Positions 35,150 through 47,454 of a stretch of 64,000 bases of DNA are shown here, in pieces. Origin of the DNA: Flammula alnicola (taxonomy: Eukaryota; Basidiomycota; Agaricomycetes; Agaricales; Strophariaceae); contig JADNRV010000068.1 of assembly GCA_015499995.1 (NCBI GenBank), forward strand, positions 62,001 through 126,000, read 5' to 3'. Position 1 is the stretch's first letter. Every line of letters starts with the position of its first letter. The notes under the pieces are model-generated. The model ran no database searches. It was not told the origin of the DNA and saw only the letters and a list, made by a program, of their open reading frames with translations. A program made the position numbers and the translations under genes.

Positions 35150-35600
35150 CCATCTTGTCTCGCCGCTGCCACTGCCGCCGTTTTGATATGACGACGAGGG
35201 CCAGGTGCGTCGACGATGACACCACGATTCCGCGGCTGCAATGACGACGACGCCGCAACGGCGGGGGCAACACTGATGACGCCGCAGCTGTGGGTGCATC
35301 GATGATGACCCCACGATGCCGCAGTTGCAGGTGCAACGATGACGCCACAATGGAGAGTGCATCGACGATGAGGGCACAGTGACGACAGCAGCTGCGGGTG
35401 CAAAAACGAGTATGCCACGCCGCTGCATTGACGATGACCCCACGATGCCGCAGTTGCAGGTGCAACGATGACACCGCAATGGCGAGTGCATCGATGATGA
35501 GGGCCCAGTGACGACGCAGCTGCAGGTGCAACAACGACGACGCCACAACGCTGCGGGTACAACGAAGTCGATGGCCCAGTGACCCGGGCGCACCTGCAAC
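35150..35600. repeat. Tandem repeat, about 125-bp period, ACGATGAC-rich
   Basis: The block CACGATGCCGCAGTTGCAGG plus TGCAACGATGAC occurs at about 35,313 and 35,438, each followed by a related TGCATCGA(C/T)GATGAGGGC segment. Looser copies extend on both sides. Long minus-strand frames across it are by-products of the repeat. Confidence 0.7.
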
Positions 35601-36021
35601 CCCGACACCTAACTCGAAACCTTGCAAATGCACTCATTGCACTTGCTGCCAACAGAGCACGGAGTGCCGAGAGGTGTACAACTGATGACCGTGAGGTGCA
35701 ATGTATTACAGTTATGGCTACATGCAGGTACTAAGTGTCAATCCAAGCTATATACATGAGGATGGATGCTTCGGGAATGCCATGTCGAGTACATAGTTCG
35801 ATGACTCATTTTACTGTAGTCTACTACTTACATTATTTATGCTATCCATTTTCGTTCTCTGTGTGATTTGCGTGTACCCGTGCTTTGACCTGTACCCGCA
35901 AAATACCCGCACATACCCGCAATAATTGACCCGTGGGTTTGTGGGTACGGGTTGCGGTGGGTAAAGTATGGGTAGAGCTCGAGACACCCGCGGGTTACCC
36001 GTGCAGAACCCTAATCAGGTA

Positions 36022-37162
36022 TATGCATAGGATCCAAATAAACCAAACTGCAGGCAAGCAGAAAATACTGGTAAGGGAACTTGTTCACTGGTCAAAAAAT
36101 GAGACATTGGAAACTGGGAGCATGAGAATAAAAAGGTTGGGAAACTATAAAGAGAGCATCACTTTTCATCATTATTGGGCTGGTCGGGAGTGTTGGATCC
36201 TCAAGCTGGCCCAGCCTGAGGTTGTCCCAGTGTGGGATGAGCCTTCAGATTTGGACAATCAAAATGAGTCACTGCAATTATGATGGCAATTATAAGACAC
36301 TGATAAACAAGTATGCCTCGAATTAGCCTCCTTACTTCCACTATCTCTTTCTTCATCACTGTGATATTATTCTTTACAGCTTCCATATCAACCTTCACAG
36401 CTGCAATATCACTCTTCATGGTTGTCATGTTCTTCCCCAACCTCATTACCTCTAATGCTCATTCTGCATCACACCACTTGACCATTATGACATGATAGTC
36501 TGGGTTTAAAGAGTCAGAAGATGTGTTGCAAATGTGAATATATCAACATACTGATGTTCTCTTTCAAGGATTGAGAGTTTAGGGATTCATTTCAAGTGAT
36601 AGGCCTGTGGCTAGGAGGGGCATAAGGACTGGGGTTCATGAGATATCAATATCAGCTGATGCATGTGAAAAGGAGGCTAATGTACTGCATTAGAGGCTAT
36701 TCAAGTCCAGATATAGGACTGCCACAGTTGTTTTCAGAGTTGGTTTGTCAGCTGTGCAGAACCAAAAGCCATCATCAATCATTCAGCAAGACCAGAAAAA
36801 TTGCACACAACATAGCAGAAATAGTGACAGAATGTGTTCCAGGGAAAGAGCATGTAGGGAGGAGGTAGAGAGGGATAGCAGATAATGTCAGCTGCTGAGA
36901 ATGGTCCATTATTGAACATTATATTTAAGAGCAGGGAAAAAGTGGCAAACAGTTCAAGTGCAGTCTAATTTTCTGACTAAGTCAACTGTCTTCTTAAATG
37001 GAGGATTAGCCACCTTTTGAGACTATTGAGCTAACCAGAAAACCCAGGGGTAATCAGCATTCTGCTTGTCAGTTCACTAGAGCCAGGCCTCAACTTCATC
37101 CATAATGTAGTCTGTGTACTTCTTGTAGCAGCTGTTCCAGTCATCCAACTGAAGCATGCTGT
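36022..37162. other. Old host tract
   Basis: Contains the small minus-strand frame listed separately and otherwise no recognisable feature. CpG-poor. Confidence 0.35.
36201..36446 (-). CDS. Possible small coiled-coil plus transmembrane protein or exon
   Basis: An 81-codon frame starting at ATG 36,446. Residues about 8-40 form a heptad-like helix (SDIAAVKVDMEAVKNNITVM) and residues about 46-62 a hydrophobic segment (LVYQCLIIAIIIAVTHF) that could span a membrane. Such small tether proteins are common in fungi, but no family is recognised and no splice context is clear. Confidence 0.3.
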   Translation of the reverse strand: MRLGKNMTTMKSDIAAVKVDMEAVKNNITVMKKEIVEVRRLIRGILVYQCLIIAIIIAVTHFDCPNLKAHPTLGQPQAGPA

Positions 37163-37170
37163 TAAAATAA

Positions 37171-38185
37171 GAGGTTTTTAACCCTCCTCTTCTTATTCTT
37201 GGTGGACTCTGGCAGAGTGGTGGAGTCCATGTGGAGTTCATGTGTGCTTTTTTTGGCTGACAGCCCAGTCAAATTTTATGCCAGACTCTACCGAAAGTCC
37301 AGGTGAAGTCCAGACAGACTCTGGGGACTCCATATGTAGTTCCTGGAGTCTGCTGGTTTTATAGTGTCACAGGAGTCCCAGAAGTTCAGATGGAGTCCAA
37401 CAGGAGTCTTGTGATTTCCTTTTTTGAAAATGCCTGTTATTTTTAGCAACTATGTAAAAATTACATACTATTATATAAAATGACATCCAAGTGACACAGT
37501 GGGATTTATTTGTACTCAAGAAATTCTGTATTTTGCATTTTTCTCACCAACTGAAGTATTTATTAATATAATTTTTGTGTATTCAGGGTTCTAGCAGTAG
37601 ACTATATCTACCTTTTTTAGCAAAAAATTTCAATGGTGTCTGGCACAATCCAAATAAAGCAATGTACCATACTGACATAACTTGGTGCATGTGTATCTAG
37701 GATCTTCTTAAATTTCTGGATCTGATGGTACCCTACTTGATTTTAAATCTTGTGACATTAGTCACAAAATAGATAGATATATATTACAGAAAAGGGAGTA
37801 TATAGGGTGTTTTTTTGCTTGGTTAAACAAGGTTTTTTGATGTAGTAGTTAAATGATTTGTTTTGCTGACTCTTCAGTAGTTCTGGGTTCCATTACTTCT
37901 AAGTGCAAACTTTTTTGGTGATAATTTTTTTCTGAGTTTTGTCTAAGTCCACTAGTTGAAGTTGTATCCTTTGTGGACTTCATATCCATGCAGAGTTTAT
38001 ATAGAGTCTATGTGGACTCCACCAGACTCCATTTAAAATCTATGTGAAGTCCAGGTGGAGTCCATATGGACTTCACTTCTTTATAGTGAAGTCATACAGT
38101 TTTTTTTGATTCTATATAGACTCCACTAATTTTATGCAGAGTCTATGGAGTCCACCAGGAATAGGTAAAGGAGGGTAAAGTACTG
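37171..38185 (+). mobile_element. TIR element Z (1.0 kb), decayed, tRNA-like core
   Basis: Left end GAGGTTTTTAACCCTCC; right end, reverse-complemented, CAGTACTTTACCCTCC, matching the GAGGTCTTTA/CAGTACTTT pair of X, Y and Y2. Subterminal arrays are GGAGTCCA/TGGACTCC units. The core carries CTGATGGTACC, then a degenerate tRNA-like module (37,838-37,896, box B-like GGTTCCATTAC), then TCTAAGTCCACTAGTTGAAG, in the same order as in Y. Flanks TAAAATAA and TGAAATGG differ only by G/A and may be a decayed 8-bp TSD. Confidence 0.65.
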
Positions 38186-39369
38186 TGAAATGGGCATCAA
38201 AGTAATGTGTGAGATGTGCTTTGTAAGCATTAATAAGAATGTCAAAAAAGTTGGTGGAGAAAAAGTCAAACATATTAACAGAGGACGGGGTTTGCTTATG
38301 TCAAAATGTTATGTAATAATTTTATGTAATATTTATGTAAGCTTCATCCTGTGGCCTGCCTGTGCTGCGACAGCTTTCGAAACAAACAAACAGCTGCGGT
38401 GAGCTTCTGAAACAAACACGCGACACCGTGTCATGCTCGCGCCGCACTCGCTCCCACCGACCTCATTTCGACGCGACATCACGTCTTCTTTGGGATTTTC
38501 TTGCTTCTCACATCACAAAAGCCTTTAAATAGCCCCTGTACACCATAGCTTGGGCTGTTTTGGGTGTTTTTGACCAAGGTAAGGCCTCTACCTTCGCTTT
38601 TTTGGCCTTCTGAAGCACTGAAAAAACTTCCAGTCTCCTCTGCATCTCTTTTCTGCTATTTTCTGTGAGGGATTTCGGGTTTTTGGGTGGTTTTAGGTGT
38701 GTCATATGTTGTTTCAGGGATTTACCATCCTCTGACATGAAGAAAAAGTCTGTTTCTGCTCTTCTGCTTTGGTTTTGGTGGAGAATTTCAGGTTTTTGGG
38801 TGATTTCAGGTGTGTAAATTGAACTTTCAAGGTCTCTACATGCTCTAACATATTAAATAAGGCTGTCTGTTGTGCTCTCCTTTGGTGAGTGGTTATGGAG
38901 AGTGTTTAATTCATGATTCTCATATCATGAAAGGACTCTGGCCTGGATTTTGGACCTTCTGGATTTTGGACCTCCCTGGATTTTGGACCTCCCTGGATTT
39001 TCTGGACCCTTTTTCTGAGCTGGGGTACAGATTGTGCATCTGCTGCAGCTGTTTTTGCATCAGGTCTCTGGAGAGATTAGAAGATCAAGGTGAAGCCCTG
39101 AAAATTCCTACTTCCCTGGCCTCTCTTTTACAGAGTGTTTGCCAGTTGACTATAGACCTTTTGGTCTGGACCTCTTTCTGAGCACAGTTTGCAGGGAGAT
39201 TGGTTGGCGGGCTTACAATTGCCTCCCCTTCCTTCGGGATTGAAGCTCCATTATCAACTGCAGCTGTTGACACCGAATTCGCTTTTTTCTTGCTTTGATT
39301 GGATTGCACGGCTGGACCAGAATAGCTGCTGTTTCTCAGTTCCTGGCTTACGACTAATCATATTTGGCC

Positions 39370-42300
39370 ATGTAAGTCTCTATATTCTTTTTTTCTTTAA
39401 TTGTAATATTAATAATATAAATTCAAGGCCTGAAACCCCTCCAAACACTCCTCAGCGGGTGCGGATTGCTGCCCAGAGACTGGAACGTAACAGTCGCATT
39501 CTGGAAAGTCCTCAGATCCATCGTACTCATCAGCCGCAGCCACGTGTTCCACGTATTGAGCCACTTCACTTCAATATACCTGTGCCTCCACCTGTTCCCG
39601 CAGTTGCAGCCGCTATTGCAGCTGTAAACAATGATCCTTTTGGAGTTCATAATGCACCTCTTGCTGTGGTCAACTTCAATGGTCGTCAATATGCACATCT
39701 ACCTGCTGATTTGGCTCAGCGTCTGGCTGCCCTTCCTGCTATGCCTGCTGCTTCTCGACATGTTCGTAATAGAAATCCTCCCATGCCACTGCCTGTAAGC
39801 TTTTTTCTAATTAATTTGATGAATGGTGTTAATTTAAAAAATAATAGGCTGTGATTCCTGCCGTTTCTGCTGCTCTTCGACGTGGACATCGTGAGAATGG
39901 ACCTCCTGCTCCTCTGCCACCTCTTTCTTTACCTGTAAGTTTGCATTTAGATTATTCCAAGAAATAATGTTGTTAATAAAAAATATAATAGCCTGTGATT
40001 CCTGTTATACCTGCTGCTCCTCAACGAGGACGTGTTAGAATTGAACCTTTGCCTTTCCCAATGCCTCCTCCTGTAAGTTTATTGTTAAAAGCTTCCATAA
40101 GAATTTAATTCTGACAAATGTAATACAGAATCAGCCAGCTCCACCTCTTGCCAATCCAGGTCCTGCACCACATGCTCAAAGGCATCGAAATGCACGTGCA
40201 CATGATCAGGAAGGGGCTGCACATCAGCCATTTGACTCTTCCTGGCCTATTCATTATCTGGGAAAAATGGATGTCAAATGTGAAAGCTGTGGTGCCCTCC
40301 ATTGGATGGCTGAACGTCTTTCAAAGTCATCTCAAAGATCACCCAAATTTGGCATGTGCTGTTTCAAGGGAAAGATTGAGCTTCCAAAGCTTGAAGATCC
40401 TCCCGAGGAGCTTAGGAATTTTCTGATGGGTGATGATCCTTCCTCCAAGGCTTTTCGGCAGAACATTCGAAAGTACAACAATGCATTGGCCATGACTTCA
40501 GTGGGGGTCACCATTGATCGTTCCATAAATCAAACTGGCCATGGTCCATGGGTCTTCAAGATCCAAGGAAAGCTGTCTCATTATGCTGGGTCTCTTTTGC
40601 CAAATCCAGGAGAGTCTCCTCTCTATGCTCAGTTGTACATCTATGATCCTGTCGAAGCTTTGGACTATCGGATGGCTCATCAAGCAAACAGCAATTTGGA
40701 TCGCCAGACCATGCAAACTTTGCAGGACATGCTTTTTCGACGTCATCCTGGAGTTCAGCTCTACAAGCAAGCCTATGAGCTCACACGTAACATGCCACCA
40801 GAAGAGCAGTGCAATATTGCACTTCGATATGATCGAGATACTGACCGTCGCCGCTACAATCTTCCAACAGCCACATCAGATGAGGTTGCAGTTATATTGC
40901 CAGGAGATGGTGATCAGCCTACAGATTCACGGGACATCATTCTACGTCGCAGGGCAGGAGAGACTAATATGCGGATAACTGAAATGCATCCTCTTTACCA
41001 TTCTCTTCACTATGTCCTCCTCTTTCCAACTGGACAGCTGGGTTGGCATCCACATATCCCATTCTGAGGTGGAGAAGAAGTTGATGAAGTAGCTCCTGCA
41101 CATGATCCAACACAGGCAGAGAATGAAGATGAAGATGAAGAGGGTAATCCAGATGCTGCAGCCACTCCAAGTAAAAAACGGAAGTGGGTCTCTCAGACAG
41201 AGTACTTTCGCTATCGTCTACACCCTCGAGAGGGTGAAACTCTTCATGTCTTCCTCTCCCAAAAGCTTCTGCAGGAGTTCATTGTTGACTGTTGGGCTGT
41301 CTCTGAGCAGAGCCGCTTAAATTGGGTTCAGTTGAACCAACATCTTTTTCGGGTGGCAACACGGCAAGGACTTATGGATGCAGTGGCAACAGATCCAAAT
41401 GCAGAAGGAGCAAATGTTGGCCAATGCACCATTTTGCCATCATCCTTTGCAGGAAGCACACGGAACATGATACAGAATTGTCAGGATGCATTGGCTATTA
41501 ATCGTTATTATCACGGAGCAGATTTGTTTCTCATGGCAACAGCAAATCCAAACTGGCCTGAAATTAAGGAAGCTCTACTCCCAGGACAGTCAGCAACTGA
41601 TCGTCCAGATCTCACCACCAGAGTCTTTCATTTGAAAATGGCCCAGCTCCTCAAAGATATCTGTGATAATGGCATTATGGGTCGTGTTGTGGCACGTGTC
41701 TGGACCATCGAATTTCAGAAGAGAGGCCTTCCACATATGCATATGATCATCTTTCTGCATCCGGACCACAAGCTTCGCACTCCTGAAGACGTTGACAGCC
41801 TGATTTCTGCTGAATTCCCTGACGAGAATGAGGAACCTGAACTTTTTGAGTTGGTCAAAAAGTTCATGGTGCATACTCCCTGTGGTGCAGAGCACGATAA
41901 TGTTGATGCACCATGCATGGTCAATGGAAAGTGTTCCAAGTGCTTTCCAAAGGTTTGGCGAGAGCAGACCACTGTCAATGATGACTCCTATGCCAATCTC
42001 AGGAGGCGTGACACAGGCAAGACATTCAAGGTTGGAAATCGTGACGTCAACAATTTGTGGGTTGTGGCACATTGCCGTTATCTCATTTGGAAGTACCGCT
42101 GTCATATTAATGTGGAATGCATTGCATCAATCAAGGCCATCAAATACATCTACAAATATGTCTACAAGGGCCATGATCGCACCACCATGGAGTTTGGATG
42201 CTGCCAGGATGAAGTCAAGCTATACCTCGACTCTCGATATGTCTCTGCCTGTGAAGGTACTTGGCGTGTTTTCCATTTTCACATGCACCAGGAAAGCCCT

Positions 42301-44505
42301 CCTGTTGTTCGCCTTCAGGTTCACCTTCCTGATGAACAGCTGATTACCTGGGATGAGACTCTGGCACCAAATCTTCAGGCTGTGCTTCAGCGCAATGCAG
42401 CAAAGGACACCAAACTGATCGCATACTTCAAAGCCAACATTGAGTATCCAGAGGCGAAAAATGTTCTCTATCAGGACTTTCCTTCAAAGTTTGTTTGGAA
42501 AGGGACTCTTCGCAAATGGAAACCACGACAATGGCAGTTTGCTATTGGCCGCATGTATTATGCCCATCCAAACTCTGGAGAACGCTTTTACCTTCGCCTT
42601 CTTCTCACTTGCATCAGAGGTGCCACCTCTTTTGACCACCTTCGCACTGTCAATGGTGAGGATCAACCCTGTGCCACTTTCCGTGAGGCCTGCATAAAGC
42701 TGGGTCTTTTGGAGGATGACAATGAGTGGATTCAATGTCTGGAAGAGGCTGAAGAAATGGCAAGTGGTCGACAGCTTCGGAGTTTATTTGTCACTATCCT
42801 TCGTGAAAATGCACCTTCTGATCCTTTGGCACTTTGGCTTCATTTCCGGGAAAAGATCTGTGATGATTTGCGCTATGCACTCCATAATGGCAATATCTGC
42901 TGGGATCCTACTGAGGAGCAGGTGTTCGACTATGGCCTCTATCTCATTGATCGTCTTCTTCATGCCACCAACAAATCCCTTCGAGACTGGCCTACCATGC
43001 CACTTCCACAGGAGAACTGGGATGCACTGATTGGAAACCGGCTGATTGCAGAGCAGCGCAACTATGATATGGCTCAGGAGGAAATTCTGGCAGCTCAGCG
43101 CATTCCAACTCTGAATGTCGGTCAGCGTGCAGCATTCAATCAAATTGTTGCAGCAATTACCAACAAGACTGGGCAATGCTTTTTTCTTCATGGACCAGGT
43201 GGAACAGGAAAGACTTATGTCTACAATACACTCTGCCATTATTTGCGAGGCCAGGGAAAGATTGTCCTCTGTGTTGCATCTTCTGGAATTGCTGCATTGC
43301 TTCTTATTGGAGGACGTACAGCTCATTCATGCTTCAAAATTCCAATCAAAATCCATGAGGCATCCACCTGTTCTATTGGAAAAAACTCTGATCTGGCTGA
43401 ACTGATCTGCATCACTGATTTGGTCATTTGGGATGAGGCTCCAATGCAACATCGTCACAATCATGAAGCTGTGGACTGCACATTCCGTGATATCCGAAAC
43501 TGCGAAGAGCCTTTTGGAGGACTTACTGTTGTCTTTGGTGGAGACTTCAAGCAAATTCTTCCTGTTATCATCAAGGGTTCACGTGCTCAGATTGTTGGTG
43601 CCTCTCTTCAGCGCTCCAGACTGTGGGGATCTATTGAAGTTCTAAAGCTTACTGAAAACATGCGACTCAACACAAATCAGGAGGCTGAAAGAGACTTTGC
43701 AAAATGGCAGTTGGATTTGGGTCATGGCAGAAACACTGATGCATCAGACGATATTGTCCTTCCGGATCACTTCAAGTGCACAGAAAATACAGTTGAATCT
43801 CTCATCAACACTATCTATCCTGGAGTGCATCGCAGAACAGGCCAAGATGATCAATATTATGCAGAGCGGACCATTCTTTGTAGTCGGAATGATGATGTGG
43901 ATGATTGCAACAACACAATTCTTGACAAATTTCCTGGACAAGAAAAGGTTTTTCACAGTGCCGATTCGATTCTGAACAATGAAGAAAATGGGAATGAAGG
44001 CATTCTTATGTATCCTGTGGAGTATCTCAATACCATCAACTGCTCTGGCCTGCCTCTGGCTAAACTCACACTTAAAGTTGGGTGTCCAGTTATGATTCTG
44101 CGCAATCTCAATGCCAGTGAGGGTGTATGCAATGGATCACGAGGGATTATAACCAGGATGGCAAATCGAGTTTTGGAGGTCCGGTTATTGACAGGAGAGC
44201 AAGCTGGCCACATGATATTTGTTCCACGAATCAGCCTTACACCAACGGATACTCAAATTCCATTTGAGTTTTGTCGAAGGCAATTTCCAGTACGACTTTG
44301 CTTTGCAATGACAATCAACAAGGCGCAAGGTCAATCGGTCAAGCATGTTGGGCTCAACTTATGCAATTCAGTCTTTGCACATGGACAACTTTATGTGGCA
44401 GTTTCACGTGTGACTTCTGTTCACAACATCAAGGCAATATGGGATGAAGAGGCGCAGACAACCAAAACAAAAAATATAGTTTACCCTGAAGTTATTATTG
44501 ATTAG
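39370..44505 (+). pseudogene. Helitron Rep-helicase gene, 5 exons, one in-frame TGA
   Basis: Proposed exons: 39370-39371, 39428-39794, 39848-39934, 39992-40072, 40129-44505. The start codon is split AT|G by intron 1. Introns are 53-57 bp, GT-AG, and the frame is continuous for 1,637 residues except for a TGA at 41,065-41,067 (a CGA or TGG in an intact copy). Domains in order: Pro-rich N-terminus; zinc-finger-like VKCESCGALHW ... FGMCC; Rep (HUH) motif QKRGLPHMHMI; Rep tyrosine region YIYKYVYKGHD; and a PIF1-type SF1 helicase with Walker A GPGGTGKT, Walker B VIWDEAPM, GGDFKQILPV, NKAQGQSV and LYVAVSRVTS. The protein would nick, replicate and insert the element by rolling circle. The single stop probably makes this copy non-autonomous unless it is read through. 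Confidence 0.85.
39848..40072 (+). repeat. Two homologous phase-0 mini-exons in the Helitron gene
   Basis: Exon B (39,848-39,934, 29 codons) and exon C (39,992-40,072, 27 codons) both start (G/C)CTGTGATTCCTG and encode VIPAVSAALRRGH versus VIPVIPAAPQRGR followed by Pro-rich tails ending before GTAAGTTT. Both are multiples of three and are bounded by similar introns, which indicates exon duplication in a linker region. Confidence 0.75.
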
Positions 44506-44608
44506 ATTTCATGTGTTATAATTTTTGTATATAGTTTACATTAAAGTCTTTTAGATAAATTGTATATAGTTTACAAGATAAATATGTTTTTTTGATATAT
44601 ACTATGGA

Positions 44609-44720
44609 GGCGCGATAGCGCCGACCAAGTGGGGGTCTGGGGGTGCAGCCCCCGGCAAGCTGTTGGCCCGTGTGTAGCAGGTAGGCGAGTGAAGCGAGCC
44701 TGCCGACGCGTAGCGGTGGG
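44609..44720. repeat. GC-rich multi-hairpin region at the Helitron 3' side
   Basis: Hairpins: GGCGC/GCGCC (44,609-44,622), GGGGG/CCCCC (44,639-44,653), and GCAGG/CCTGC with inner AGGC/GCCT (44,677-44,703). Terminal hairpins are a Helitron hallmark, but the usual CTRR end a few bases after the last stem is not obvious. Confidence 0.55.
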
Positions 44721-47454
44721 TCATAAAGCTTGTTATGATATGAATAGTGAGGCTCTTGAAATGTTTTTCTGATGTTATTGTGCTAGAAGCTATTGCAGCA
44801 CTCAATGTCTGAGAGCTGATTGACAAAAGCACTGAGAAAGCTGAAGACATCCATGGCATGCAAGATAATTTCCTGCATAATGCTGGTCTGATAGCAGCAC
44901 CAGCTGTTGAGCTTCTCAAATCAAAAGATCTGCATTATTTTGTGATCAAACATGTTGAATATAAACAGGCCAGCCAAGGTGTTGATGATGTTGGACTTGA
45001 AAACCAGCTTCTGACAGTGCCTTTCAGACCTGGTGAGCATGGAGATATAAGATGTGAGGTATCCTTTGAGGTCCTTGTTGATGTAGTAAGAAGTGGCCAA
45101 AAGCACCATCTGAAGATTGATGTTACTTGAGTTGGCCTAATAGAAGATATCAAGGTTGCATATCAATCCAGTAACACACAGCTTTTCCATCTTATAGTTG
45201 AGAATTTCTGAAATTTTGATCTGCTTTAGAGTCAAATTAAAAAACTAAATAAAAAAAACTTACCAAAGCCATAGAATAGAGAAAGCCACTTTTTCTCTGA
45301 ACTAATTCTGAGTTGATCTTCACAAATAGTGCACTTAGCATCAGAGATCTTCTTGAAGTTGGCACCTTTAATGTTGCTATTTTGAATAGTGGCCAACACA
45401 AAAGTGTAAGCCTATTAATATTGGGCTGACATCTGAAGATTGAGTGACTTCTTTTCTGGTACCAGGTGGGGGACTAGTGCAACTCCAAAAGCACACCTTG
45501 ATGTGGTGGAAATTTTCTTTCTAGGATATAGAATTAATAACTGATTCTAAAACTAATGAACATAAATAGAAAGATAATCTGGGGACCATTAATCTCTGAG
45601 TTTTATGCTGAGCTTTTTCCTGCTCAACAACCCCACATCAGATTTCCAGATGGAATGATAATCCTGCTCACAAGTGAAATGAACAACCTACACCTTATAT
45701 GCCACCAGAAGTACCATATATTCAGAGGTCTTCTGAATATGCACTGCACAAAACTCATATCTGTTGTGAATAGTATCCTGTTATTGCCCTGCACATACTT
45801 TTTTTTCACTTACTTAAACTTGGCTATGCACCCTCCATCCATATCTCAGACTCAATCTGATATAAGCCTTCTCTATCATTTCACTTTTATCCATTTTACC
45901 TACATTTGTTTCATATCTATTATTGATATGGTGGATATCAAACCTGTTTTATACACATCTCTAATATGTTTCATTTATCTTTCCTGATAATTTAGATTAT
46001 AACCACTCATGGTGCTGAATTACATATCCAGGCCTGCAGAGTGTAAGAGCTTCAAACACCAATCCTAGCCAGAAAGAGTGCTAACTTGCTTTTGATGATT
46101 TTAGCATTCTACAACTTCGAGTGCAAGTGTACTTTCAAGTTACCAGCGACTTTGTGTTCAAATTCTGATAAAGAGATAGTCCAGGCTGGGATCTCCATCA
46201 GTTAACCTGAGCTCGAATGCATCCCAGTCCTACACCTTAGACGGGACTCAGTGTAAAACGGCATCATATTCATATTTCAGTTTCAAGTCAATTTTGGTAG
46301 TGGTCCTGCTTTGAATATTCTTTTCACACCTATCTTGCTGAGGGTATCTGTTGTTTTACTCATGTTCAAATGTAGGGCTGCAGTAGCATTACCCGACTGC
46401 ACTGGAAATTTCTAATGGCCTTCACCCAATAAATTTAAATTATTTTGCCCGGGACGATGAGTAGCATCATCTACTCAGTACTTTAGTACTTTGATGTCAG
46501 GCTAAGGACCCCCTGCCACAACCACAATATCACACTGTGCGCATGGCATGTGTGCACACCGTGCATGGCATGGTATGCGCGCCATGCCATATAATAATGT
46601 AGTTATATGTACTACAGTCATTCACCAGTCAATGAGACACAAAAATAAAGATCACTCTTGGAAATTTTTAATATCAGCAATATACAATATTTTAACTGAC
46701 AGATCTATGGAGATACATTGAAATTCCTTATTAGTACTGTTCAGTACGTAGATATTTTATATACAGGTAGAGGAACTAGTACTACAAAAGGGGGGCCAAA
46801 ACAATGTATGCATATAAAATACAAGTAAGCAAAGGTTCACTCTTGGTAGCTGATAGATAATTGATATTTACAGGTATCTGGTATATACAGCCTGGTGGCT
46901 TTCGTTAGATTTGGTATATATTAATACAGGCTCACAGCTTTTGTCAAATTTTGCAGAGAAGCTCTTGCAATGTACTGTTGATATCTCGTCTATCTTCCCT
47001 TGCTTCAGCAGAAATCTTCTCGAGACTCTTCTGAACACCAGCAATCTCCTGCCGCACCCACCTCATGTCATTTTTATCACGCAAAGCAAGACACTGTTTT
47101 TTCAATGGGCATTCATCAGCGCATCTTGAGTTCCAGAGTCTCGGCGCTTTAACGAGGGTTTTCCTGGATGAGAATGAATGCCCTGGCATTTAAATTCATG
47201 ATTAGCATGGCTATCTGCAAATAATATATGGTTTCACCTTAGCATAGGGTACTGGTGCAATTGGATCAACCATGTTGAGTATGTCAGCTTGGCCAAGTCC
47301 AGTGTGTGGCTGTCGACGATGCTGTGATTGGGGAGGTTCCTCCTCGCTAGATATGGGAAGTCATTGTGAACTTCCTGGAGCTGCCTGAGGATGAGGTTGA
47401 CGAGAACAAACAGGAATAGGAGGCATACCAGGAGGTGTGCTGTTCCATTTTTTA
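44721..47454. other. Old host tract with degraded exons
   Basis: Minus-strand frames around 45,420-44,921 read a protein-like exon (ISDAKCTICEDQLRISSEKK), a GTAAGT...CAG intron, and a second exon (NINLQMVLLATSYYINKDLK) with a stop between parts. No family is recognised. 46,530-46,590 is a CATGGCATG-rich imperfect palindrome. The rest is AT-rich. Confidence 0.35.
46944..47454 (-). pseudogene. Two-exon gene-like locus cut by the Copia 3' LTR
   Basis: An upstream exon (47,454 down to about 47,235) with a strong hydrophobic segment (LLVCLLFLFVLVNLIL) and a downstream frame ending near 46,944 with a charged helix (VRQEIAGVQKSLEKISAEAR). The apparent ATG at 47,473 lies inside the LTR, so the original 5' part was replaced or displaced by the Copia insertion. 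Function unknown; the layout of hydrophobic anchor plus coiled coil resembles the small frame at 36.2 kb in reverse order. Confidence 0.3.

Larger units (their letters stand above)
31038..36013 (+). mobile_element. Complete hAT DNA transposon (4,976 bp)
   Basis: TIRs begin TAGGGTTCTGCACGGGT at 31,038 and end with the reverse complement at 36,013. An 8-bp perfect TSD, ATCAGGTA, flanks it (31,030-31,037; 36,014-36,021). Subterminal GGGTACGGGTA repeats occupy about 31,065-31,130 and 35,875-36,000. It carries one transposase gene (31,252-34,426) whose frame is open across 12 exons, and a 1.6-kb 3' cargo region with a WD40-like host gene fragment, paired hairpins and a GATGA-rich tandem repeat. 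All signs point to an autonomous or recently autonomous element. Confidence 0.95.
38348..44720 (+). mobile_element. Helitron, autonomous type, boundaries approximate
   Basis: A sharp change from CpG-free AT-rich DNA to CpG-containing DNA at about 38,348 (TCCTGTGGCCTGCC, preceded by A) marks a plausible 5' end. A GC-rich region with three hairpins at 44,609-44,720 marks the 3' side. It encodes a Rep-helicase. A definite CTRR terminus and the A/T target dinucleotide could not be fixed, so both ends are estimates. Confidence 0.65.

Noticed and set aside
35008..35652. 214-codon minus-strand frame in the hAT element
   Set aside because: Several overlapping frames arise from the 125-bp tandem repeat; no independent sign of coding.
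46530..46600. CATGGCATG-rich palindrome as a regulatory site
   Set aside because: It may be simple-sequence DNA; no gene context supports a function.
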